Assembly (NCBI GenBank): GCA_016932875.1
Contig: JAFGBZ010000062.1
Span: 1 to 33,556, forward strand
Source: Candidatus Iainarchaeum sp.
Lineage (GTDB): Archaea > Iainarchaeota > Iainarchaeia > Iainarchaeales > JAFGBZ01
Length of the DNA: 33,556 bases
Reading direction: 5' to 3'
A model generated the notes under the pieces. That model saw only the letters and a program-made list of their open reading frames with translations, ran no database searches and was not told where the DNA came from. A program made the position numbers and the translations under genes. This document shows positions 26,698-33,556 of the stretch, one piece after another. How positions within the stretch are numbered: position 1 is the stretch's first letter; the number at the start of each line of letters is the position of its first letter.

Positions 26698-28758
26698 ATG
26701 ATTAAATCCATTGAATTAACTAACTGGAAAAGCCATCAGCATTCTGTTTTAGAGTTTGAAAAAGGAACCAATGTATTAATTGGTGTTGCAGGAGCAGGAA
26801 AAAGCAGTGTAATGGATGCAATCTGTTATGCTTTATACGGGACTTTTCCTTCACTGAATTCAAAAAAAGTATCAATTTCTGAAGTGCTTATGAATAAGCC
26901 GATTAAAGCAGAAGAAGGAAAACTAAAGTTATGTTTTGAATACAATGAAAAAGAATATGAAATTGAAAGAACAATTTATTTGAAAGGCGTGAATCAAGCG
27001 AATTTAAGAGAATCAGGAAGAATTATTGCCGGCCCAAAGCCAAAAGAAGTAAATGAAAAAATAATTGATTTAATTAAAGTTGATTTTGATTTATTTTCAA
27101 GAGCAATTTACTCTGAACAAAATAATCTGGATTATTTTTTAAGAATGACTCCAATGCAGAGAAAACAAAAATTTGATGAACTACTGCAGATAAATAAATA
27201 TGAAGAAGCAAGAAGCAATTGCCTGACTGCAGTAAATAGATTAAAGAAAACAAATGAAGAAAGAATGAAATTAATTGAATCGCAAAAAAAAGCATTCAAT
27301 GAAAAAGAATTAAGCATGCTTGAAGAAAAAATAAAAGAAAAAGAAAAATTAATTAATGAAATTGAAAAAAATTCAGTTGAATTAAAGGAAAAAGAAAAAA
27401 CATTAAAGGAAAAAATGCAGAAAAACGAATTAAAGGAAAAAGAATTCAAGGAACTGAATAATGCAGTGAATTTAATTAAAGGGAAAACTGATTCAGCGGA
27501 AAAAGAATTAATGAAAGCAAAAAAAGAAGTAAATGAAAAAAATATTGATAAAATAAAAGAAGAAATGAATGAATTAATTAAAGTGCTTGAATTAATTCCT
27601 TTAAAGAAAAAAGAAATTGAAAAAAAATTGAATGAAAAAGAAGAAAAATATTCAATGAATTTAAAAGAATGCTCTGGAATTGAAGCAAAAGAAAAGCAAT
27701 TGCAGGAATCTAAAAATAAACTGCAGGAAATAGGGGCTGAATGCCCTTTATGCAGGAAACCCATGGAAATGCATTCAAAACAAGAATTAATGCAGGAAAT
27801 TGAAAAAGAAGCAGTAAAACTGAAACAGGAATTTGAATTAAAAGAAAAAGAACTGAAAAAAATAAGCGAAGAAAAAAAAGAATTAAAAAAAGAAATTGAA
27901 TTAATTTCAGAAAAAGAAAAAAAACTGATTGAAGAAAAATATGAACTGCAGGAAAAAATCAGTTCATTTAAATTAATGCAGGAAAAAGAAAAAGAAGTAA
28001 AGGAACTTGAAGAAAAGAAAAAAGAACTGATGAATGCGTTAAAGAAAACAGAATTCAATGAAAAGGAATTCAATGAATTAAAACAGGAATTTTATTCATT
28101 AAAAGAAAAAATTAATTCAAAGGAAAAAGAAATTTCAGGAGAAAAAGAATTAATTCAGGAAATGAATAAACGCATTAATGAAATGAATGAATTCAGGAAA
28201 TCATTCACTGAATTAGAATTAAAAGCAGTTCATTCAAAAGAAATGCAGGAAAAGCTTTCAGTTTTCATGAATTCATTAAAGCAGACTCAAAACGAATTAA
28301 GAGTTGTTTTAATTGATTCAATTAATTCAGCAATGGAAAGCATCTGGCCTCAGGTTTATCCTTACAAAGATTTTTCTTCAGCAAAAATAATTGTAAATGA
28401 AGGAGAATATGAAGTAATGGTGAAAAACAAGGAAAATGAATTCATTAGAGTTGAAGGAATTCTTTCAGGAGGAGAAAGAACTGCAGCAGCAATAACTTTA
28501 AGGATTGCTTTCTCGCTTGTATTAACTCAGAATTTAGGATGGATTATTTTAGATGAACCGACTCATAATTTAGATGAACGTTCAGTGAAAGAATTAGCAG
28601 TAATGCTGAAAAAACATCTGCCTGAAATAGTTGAACAGGTTTTTGTTATAACTCATGATAATGAAATGAAGAACGCTGCAACAGGAAAACTTTATTTACT
28701 GGAAAGAAAAAAAGAAGAATTTGAATCAACAAATATTATTGAAACAAATTTATTTTGA
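26698..28758 (+). CDS. rad50: DNA double-strand break repair ATPase Rad50
   Basis: GVAGAGKSSVMDAICYALYG Walker A, long Glu/Lys coiled coil with zinc hook CPLCRKP, LSGGERTAAAITLRIA signature, ILDEPTHNLD Walker B. Confidence 0.93.
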   Translation: MIKSIELTNWKSHQHSVLEFEKGTNVLIGVAGAGKSSVMDAICYALYGTFPSLNSKKVSISEVLMNKPIKAEEGKLKLCFEYNEKEYEIERTIYLKGVNQANLRESGRIIAGPKPKEVNEKIIDLIKVDFDLFSRAIYSEQNNLDYFLRMTPMQRKQKFDELLQINKYEEARSNCLTAVNRLKKTNEERMKLIESQKKAFNEKELSMLEEKIKEKEKLINEIEKNSVELKEKEKTLKEKMQKNELKEKEFKELNNAVNLIKGKTDSAEKELMKAKKEVNEKNIDKIKEEMNELIKVLELIPLKKKEIEKKLNEKEEKYSMNLKECSGIEAKEKQLQESKNKLQEIGAECPLCRKPMEMHSKQELMQEIEKEAVKLKQEFELKEKELKKISEEKKELKKEIELISEKEKKLIEEKYELQEKISSFKLMQEKEKEVKELEEKKKELMNALKKTEFNEKEFNELKQEFYSLKEKINSKEKEISGEKELIQEMNKRINEMNEFRKSFTELELKAVHSKEMQEKLSVFMNSLKQTQNELRVVLIDSINSAMESIWPQVYPYKDFSSAKIIVNEGEYEVMVKNKENEFIRVEGILSGGERTAAAITLRIAFSLVLTQNLGWIILDEPTHNLDERSVKELAVMLKKHLPEIVEQVFVITHDNEMKNAATGKLYLLERKKEEFESTNIIETNLF

Positions 28759-28947
28759 TTCTGCTGCACTTACTGTGCGGGTAATAAATCCTGCAACAAG
28801 ATTTCTTGTTGTTTTATCAAAAGGTAAATCCAGTGAATCAACAACTCTTTTGTTTGCATCAAAATTTTCTTTAACAAACTTGTCTTTATATCTTTCAAGC
28901 AATTCAGCTGAAATCATTTTAATTCTTCTTGGAACAGCTTTGCCCAT
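28750..28947 (-). CDS. rps17e: 30S ribosomal protein S17e
   Basis: MGKAVPRRIKMISAELLERYKDKFVKENFDANKRVVDSL...RNLVAGFITR. Confidence 0.88.
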   Translation of the reverse strand: MGKAVPRRIKMISAELLERYKDKFVKENFDANKRVVDSLDLPFDKTTRNLVAGFITRTVSAAESK

Positions 28948-29160
28948 TTAATTCACCTCAACAATCTCTGATTTTCCATTAGGAAAAGCCCTGATTACAT
29001 TAATTGGAAGGACTTTCTGATCAAATTCAATTTTAGCAATATCAGTTGGAGAAGAATCCTTTGAATATTTTACCAAAGGAGGCGCTCCCAATGAAATTTG
29101 TAATGCTCTAGCGCTAATCAAGCGAGTTACTTCAAAAATACTTAATTTTTCCAAATTCAC
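28948..29160 (-). CDS. rpoK: DNA-directed RNA polymerase subunit K (Rpb6 homolog)
   Basis: LSIFEVTRLISARALQISLGAPPLV...IAKIEFDQKVLPINVIR. Confidence 0.9.
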   Translation of the reverse strand: MNLEKLSIFEVTRLISARALQISLGAPPLVKYSKDSSPTDIAKIEFDQKVLPINVIRAFPNGKSEIVEVN

Positions 29161-29218
29161 ACCTTAAATAATTAACAATACTTATGATTCTTTTCAAGGA
29201 AAAATTAATAAATGAACA

Positions 29219-30727
29219 CTAAACAGCACATGAGCTCCATTCGGAAACAATTTTAGGAGAAGGAAACCCTGATTTAAGGGAAAAATCCCTTAAAATGCTT
29301 AAAGGGAACTTTGCCTGAACTAATGCCTTTTCAGGGGAACAGAACAGTATTCTGGCTCCATTGCTTGCAAGATTTTCCTTAAATTCATTCAGTATAAGGT
29401 TTTGCAGAGAATCAATTGATTCAGCTAAAACACCTGAATAAAAACGGGAAAAAGGAGACATTAAATGAAAAGGAATTCCTTCAAGCAAAGAATCAATTGA
29501 AAACTGCAAAAAATTAAGGAAAGCAAATTCAGGAGAAACACTTAATTCTTTTTCATAATTTAATGCAAAAGAATCAATAAATTTTTTATTAAATGAAGAA
29601 ATTAATTTCTCGGATTCATTCAATAAAGAAATTAATTCAGCAAATGAACTGGAAATAAAAGAATTTTTTTTAGTGCAATTCCAGATTAATTTAGAGGAAT
29701 CAAAAATTATTTTTACTTTTTTTTCCTTCAATAAATTTAAAGCATCAGGAAGCGGGATTAATGCTCTTTCTTCGCGCATAAAAGGGCCTAAAGGAGGAAA
29801 CTCTAATCCCCATTCTGCCTGATGTTTTTTTCTTGCGTGCATTAAAGGGTTTGATTTATGAAAAGAAGAAGCAAAACTTGGATTAAAAGAAGAAAACATT
29901 AATCCATCAGAAAGAAATTCAACTTCAATTAATGAATTAGGCAAAAGATTTGAATTATTCAATGAACTTGGCTTGCAGCAATTGCAATTAATTGAATCAA
30001 ACCCTAAATTATGAAATTCTTTAAGGAAAAGACTGCTCCAAAGCTGATTGAAATTCATTTCACATAAATTATTTTTAATCACATCAATTTTTTCGCGTTT
30101 AACAGGAAGAAAATCAGATTCAATTCTTTCAGGAAAAGAAAAACTGTTTTCAAAAAAAGAATTCTGCAAAAAAACCTCGCAGGCAATAAATTTTTCAGTT
30201 GAAACAATTGAAGGAGAAATTTTTAAAATTTTGCTTAAAGAAATGCGGTGCAGTAATTCACGCGCACTCTTAGGGCTTGAAGAAAGCATTTCTCTTAAAA
30301 GAGAATTCAATGGAACTGAATCAAGCATTATTTCAGGAAAAGAAACAGAAGAAATTTTTTCAGGAAATTTATTCATAAAAATAAATTCATCAAAATAACT
30401 CCATTTTTTTGAAATAAGAAACTGTCTTTCAGGTTCAATCAATAAAACAGAATCAATTCCAAATAAAGCAGAAAAATTCTTTAAAGCAGAAAAATTCACT
30501 GCAGTGATTTTCAAAGAATTTTTTTCTTCATTCAATGAAATCTGTTTTTTGAATTTATTTGAAATTAATTCAAATGCTTTGGTTTTCAGAGTTAAAGGAA
30601 TAAATGCATAAGGAAAAAACTGTTCACGGTAAATTTTTCCACTGCATCCATTATGAAACTGGCATGCTATTTCCTTTTTTTCTTCTGAATAGAGAACTTT
30701 AACTAAAAATGCTCTTGGGGGAGACAT
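29219..30727 (-). CDS. Divergent, probably catalytically inactive B-family DNA polymerase-like protein
   Basis: SRFYSGVLAESIDSLQNLILNEFKENLASNGARILFCSPEKALV parallels PolB [45 protein letters not shown] with the DTD replaced; N-terminal LIEPERQFLISKK and FFPYAFIPL are PolB-N-like. Confidence 0.6.
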   Translation of the reverse strand: MSPPRAFLVKVLYSEEKKEIACQFHNGCSGKIYREQFFPYAFIPLTLKTKAFELISNKFKKQISLNEEKNSLKITAVNFSALKNFSALFGIDSVLLIEPERQFLISKKWSYFDEFIFMNKFPEKISSVSFPEIMLDSVPLNSLLREMLSSSPKSARELLHRISLSKILKISPSIVSTEKFIACEVFLQNSFFENSFSFPERIESDFLPVKREKIDVIKNNLCEMNFNQLWSSLFLKEFHNLGFDSINCNCCKPSSLNNSNLLPNSLIEVEFLSDGLMFSSFNPSFASSFHKSNPLMHARKKHQAEWGLEFPPLGPFMREERALIPLPDALNLLKEKKVKIIFDSSKLIWNCTKKNSFISSSFAELISLLNESEKLISSFNKKFIDSFALNYEKELSVSPEFAFLNFLQFSIDSLLEGIPFHLMSPFSRFYSGVLAESIDSLQNLILNEFKENLASNGARILFCSPEKALVQAKFPLSILRDFSLKSGFPSPKIVSEWSSCAV

Positions 30728-30749
30728 AATAATAAAGAAAAATCCGGAA

Positions 30750-30786
30750 TTTAAAAAGCATCGGAAGGAGTAGATTGCCGGTGCCA
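30750..30786 (-). promoter_or_regulatory. Shared upstream promoter module of the PolB-like ORF
   Basis: Minus strand TGGCACCGGCAATCTACTCCTTCCGATGCTTTTTAAA; TATA-like box -23 to -30 from the ATG at 30727. Confidence 0.6.
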
Positions 30787-30867
30787 GAAATGCATTAAAA
30801 TGCCTTAAAAAGGCAAAAATAAAGGTTAAAGGAATGCTTAAATAACTAATACCACGGAATATGGTTA

Positions 30868-30906
30868 GCTGATGGAGGCAAAGTTCAGAGGGCTTTGATT
30901 ATCAGC
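30868..30906. other. Intergenic structured segment (possible small RNA)
   Basis: GCTGAT...ATCAGC outer stem and CAAAG...CTTTG inner stem; preceded by TTAAATAA TATA-like sequence on +. Confidence 0.3.
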
Positions 30907-31006
30907 ATTAAATCAAAAACAAACCTGCTTTTCCAAAAAAAAATTTTAAAAATTGTTTAACCTAATTAATACCTCTAAAAAAAGAAAAAAAATAAGGGGG
31001 AATATT

Positions 31007-31093
31007 ATGGCTCAAAAAAGGAAAAAAAGAGAAGAAGATGAATCTGAAAGAGAAGATTTTGAAGAAGAAAAATACGAAGAAGATGAATACTAA
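31007..31093 (+). CDS. Very small highly charged protein (28 aa)
   Basis: MAQKRKKREEDESEREDFEEEKYEEDEY; strong RBS-like ataaggggg. Confidence 0.5.
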   Translation: MAQKRKKREEDESEREDFEEEKYEEDEY

Positions 31094-31106
31094 AAAAGGG
31101 AATTAA

Positions 31107-31262
31107 ATGAATGCAGATAAATACGCTAAATGGAATCCACCGAAAACAAAAACATATAAATGCATGAACTGCGGAAAAGAAATAGCTTCAACAGAACAAG
31201 GAAATCCGTTAAGCAAAAGATTTTGTTCAGAAAAATGCAGACAAGAATATCTCACAGAATAA
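31107..31262 (+). CDS. Small zinc-finger protein (51 aa), TRASH/MYM-like
   Basis: MNADKYAKWNPPKTKTYKCMNCGKEIASTEQGNPLSKRFCSEKCRQEYLTE; CxxC...FCSxxCR. Confidence 0.65.
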   Translation: MNADKYAKWNPPKTKTYKCMNCGKEIASTEQGNPLSKRFCSEKCRQEYLTE

Positions 31263-31277
31263 AATTACTATTTTTTT

Positions 31278-31295
31278 AAGGGAAGAAATTCCCTT
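31278..31295. terminator. Inverted repeat with flanking T-runs on both strands
   Basis: AAGGGAA-GAAA-TTCCCTT between T-rich tracts. Confidence 0.4.
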
Positions 31296-31340
31296 CACTT
31301 TTTATTTTTCACTTTTCAAAATTAATAATATTTAATTAAA

Positions 31341-31435
31341 TTACAAAAAATCTTCTGCTTCAGCCGTCCCGTCGGCTGGCGGACGGAGCACGCCTTCAGC
31401 AGTGCAGAATCAATTCACAGAAAATCTTCTGCTTC
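31341..31435 (-). repeat. 21-nt near-identical direct repeat (31415-31435 and 31341-31361) flanking a 48-nt hairpin element (31362-31409) plus 5 nt
   Basis: GAAGCAGAAGATTTTCTGTGA vs GAAGCAGAAGATTTTTTGTAA; element TTCTGCACTGCTGAAGGCGTGCTCCGTCCGCCAGCCGACGGGACGGCT. Confidence 0.85.
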
Positions 31436-32956
31436 TTTTACTGCTTCATCTTTGTTTTCTTCAAATCTTTTTGCTTCATCTTCTAAAGTAACTGAATGCC
31501 TTGATTCAGGAGAATTTCTTTTTCTTACACTGAAAAAAAGAGGATAATTAACTCCTTCACCAATAATTAATGCTTCTCCAACTCTTAAAGAAGTAATCAT
31601 GTCTTTTGAATTTGAATCAATTCCTTCAGCGCTTTTACCAATATGATCCAAATCATAAGGATTAGTAATTCGTAAAATAATGTTTGTATTACACTGGCTT
31701 AAAGCAGTAGCACTTAATTTAATCGGACGCTGAGAAATTAAACACAATGAAGCGCCAAACTTTCTTCCTTCTCTTGCAATTGTTTCAATAATGCTTCTGC
31801 AAATTGCATTCTCATAAGAAGCACCTTCAGGAACAAACTGATGAGCTTCCTCTAAAACCAATAAATAAGGAGGAACTGTTTTTTTTCTGCGTTCATTAAA
31901 TAATTTTGAAGCAAAAAAAGTAACTAAAATCTGTTTCTTGCGTAAATCAATTATATCACTTAAATCAACTACAACTAAATGCCCTGGCTTAATTAAATCA
32001 ATAACTGAAACAGAATCAGTTTTAGAAAATAAACCAAGAGCATGAAGTGAATCAATCCAAGAAATTAAAGCGCTTTTGGTTTTATCATTCATTTCATCAT
32101 CTTTAAATAATTCTGATTTAACTGAATGAAAATCAAATGGCCCTAATCCTTCCTTCATTTCTTTTTTAAGTTTTAAAATCACTTTATCTAATTCACGGAA
32201 CTGTTGCGCAGAAATATTAGGCAGAAAAGAAGCAATCATTCCAGGAGAAAGATTTGAAACACCTATTTTGAAATCTCTTCCATTAATAATTCTGGTTTGA
32301 GTTGAATAATCTTTTTCACCTTTTTCAGGTTTTAAAGCAAAAGAACTGTATTCACCATGAACATCTAAAATAATTGTTGCAATTCTTCCGGCATCTTTTT
32401 TTCTGGAAAGAATTTCCTCTAATAAAACACTCATACAATAACTTTTTCCTGCACCACTCATTGCAAGCAAAGCCAAATGCTTTTGAAGCAGTTTAGTTAA
32501 ATTTAATTTCACTGGAATTTCATGAAAAGGAACTTCTCCTAACAATAAACCGTTTTCTTTATCAAAACCTAAAAATTTTTCCAATATTTTTTCATCAGCA
32601 ATTTTAACTTTATCTCCAGGACTTGGAGGAAAAGTAGGACGCTTAAGCATTCCATTAGAATACACTCCTAAAGGCCTTGTTTGTGCAACCAAATATTCCC
32701 ATTCTTCTGCAGGAAAAGAATCAAATAATTTTCTTCCCTGAGATTCAAATTCTTTTACTGCCTCGCTTCTTTCAAAATAACGATTTGATTTCACTAAATT
32801 AACAACCAAAGCAACAAGAATTCCTTCAGCATAATTAATTTCAACAAACTGTCCGCGATGAACTTTTCCTTTACTTACAACAAAATCCAAAGCACTTGGA
32901 CTTGGCCCTAAAGGACTTGAAACAACTGTACCAATTTCTTCAATCAAAAAAATCAC
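31415..32956 (-). CDS. herA: HerA-like DNA translocase/helicase
   Basis: LLAMSGAGKSYCMSVLLEEIL Walker A, ILDVHGEYSSF, LLVLEEAHQFVPEG Walker B, IAREGRKFGASLCLISQRP. Confidence 0.92.
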   Translation of the reverse strand: MIFLIEEIGTVVSSPLGPSPSALDFVVSKGKVHRGQFVEINYAEGILVALVVNLVKSNRYFERSEAVKEFESQGRKLFDSFPAEEWEYLVAQTRPLGVYSNGMLKRPTFPPSPGDKVKIADEKILEKFLGFDKENGLLLGEVPFHEIPVKLNLTKLLQKHLALLAMSGAGKSYCMSVLLEEILSRKKDAGRIATIILDVHGEYSSFALKPEKGEKDYSTQTRIINGRDFKIGVSNLSPGMIASFLPNISAQQFRELDKVILKLKKEMKEGLGPFDFHSVKSELFKDDEMNDKTKSALISWIDSLHALGLFSKTDSVSVIDLIKPGHLVVVDLSDIIDLRKKQILVTFFASKLFNERRKKTVPPYLLVLEEAHQFVPEGASYENAICRSIIETIAREGRKFGASLCLISQRPIKLSATALSQCNTNIILRITNPYDLDHIGKSAEGIDSNSKDMITSLRVGEALIIGEGVNYPLFFSVRKRNSPESRHSVTLEDEAKRFEENKDEAVKEAEDFL

Positions 32957-33159
32957 TTTAATTTTTCATTTAAATTTTTTTTAAAATTATTAATAAACTT
33001 ATAATCGCCTTCCAATACAATTCCAGAATAACCACAATCCATGCAGTTATGCAACTGCCCAAAAGGATAACCTTGTGCATTAAATACATGCTTTAAATTA
33101 ACTGAACTGCATTTAGGGCAAAACAAAAAAACTTTTTCAGAATTACTTTTTTCCTTCAC
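32953..33159 (-). CDS. Small zinc-ribbon protein, paralog of the adjacent ORF
   Basis: FCPKCSSVNLKHVF...NCMDCGYSGIVLEGDYKFINNFKKNLNEK. Confidence 0.75.
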   Translation of the reverse strand: MKEKSNSEKVFLFCPKCSSVNLKHVFNAQGYPFGQLHNCMDCGYSGIVLEGDYKFINNFKKNLNEKLK

Positions 33160-33328
33160 TTAAATTCCTCTTAAATTCATTAATAAACTTATAATCTCCT
33201 TCCATTGCAAAACCAGTAAAACCGCATTTCTTGCATTTAAACTGTCCTGATTGAAAACCAATAAATTCTTCTAATTCAGTTGAACCGCATCTCGGACAAA
33301 ACCTTGAAACAGGAAGTTTAGGCTCCAT
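33143..33328 (-). CDS. Small zinc-ribbon protein, paralog of the adjacent ORF
   Basis: FCPRCGSTELEEFIGFQSGQFKCKKCGFTGFAMEGDYKFINEFKRNLSEGKK. Confidence 0.75.
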   Translation of the reverse strand: MEPKLPVSRFCPRCGSTELEEFIGFQSGQFKCKKCGFTGFAMEGDYKFINEFKRNLSEGKK

Positions 33329-33351
33329 GAAAAAGAAATGAATGAAAGTAA

Positions 33352-33386
33352 TTTAAAAAGATTTAGGAAGCACTTTGCCGGTGCCA
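33352..33386 (-). promoter_or_regulatory. Shared upstream promoter module of the Zn-ribbon ORF
   Basis: Minus strand TGGCACCGGCAAAGTGCTTCCTAAATCTTTTTAAA; TATA-like box -24 to -31 from the ATG at 33328. Confidence 0.6.
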
Positions 33387-33452
33387 AGCTTTCTTTTTAG
33401 AAAAAAGAAAGCTGTGTTCGCAAAGAAAAAATGAATTTCGCAAGCGAAATTC
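33387..33452 (+). repeat. Double-hairpin intergenic element, family B
   Basis: AGCTTTCTTTTT-AGA-AAAAAGAAAGCT, 19-nt spacer GTGTTCGCAAAGAAAAAAT, GAATTTCGC-AA-GCGAAATTC. Confidence 0.6.
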
Positions 33453-33556
33453 AAAAGAAACCAAATCGATTTAAATTAATTTAGCAAATAAAAATAAATA
33501 TTGAATGTGAAAGCTTCCACCTACTAACTGAAAAAATTTGTTAAGCCAAACCCATT

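Noticed and set aside
27132-28073. 313-aa minus-strand ORF (Ser/Phe-rich)
   Set aside because: Antisense of the Glu/Lys-rich Rad50 coiled coil; low-complexity Ser/Phe composition is the complement of GAA/AAA codons.

Overview
AT-rich archaeal chromosomal window, probably DPANN or another small-genome euryarchaeal-type lineage (lineage is inference). Gene content is mostly core and informational: TctA-like permease, JAMM/MPN protein, gpmI, four type-IV-pilin-like ORFs, AsnB-like protein, TrpB2-type trpB, ABCE1 divergent from Pelota, Elp3, Taw3/TYW3, ThpR, pilus ATPase, CCA-adding enzyme, cpgS-like protein, tmk, P2-type ATPase, aEF-1beta, Rad50, S17e, RpoK and HerA. There are four tRNA genes: all three Gly isoacceptors (TCC, CCC, GCC) and Arg-TCG. 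A LAGLIDADG homing endonuclease sits between two of the tRNA-Gly genes. The less ordinary signals are: (1) 47-48 nt hairpin elements placed directly after stop codons, with the last 7 codons of the host gene (stop included) repeated on the far side, seen at aEF-1beta and HerA, plus a related element at the 3' end of tRNA-Gly(CCC); (2) a shared promoter module (GCACCGGCAA...CTTCC-N5/6-TTTTTAAA) 56-57 nt upstream of three unrelated ORFs (homing endonuclease, PolB-like, Zn-ribbon); (3) a double-hairpin repeat with compensatory stem changes, one copy abutting tRNA-Arg; (4) a B-family DNA polymerase-like protein that has lost the DTD catalytic motif; (5) an AsnB-like protein lacking the catalytic Cys of its glutaminase domain. 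All family calls come from reading the sequence; no searches were run.
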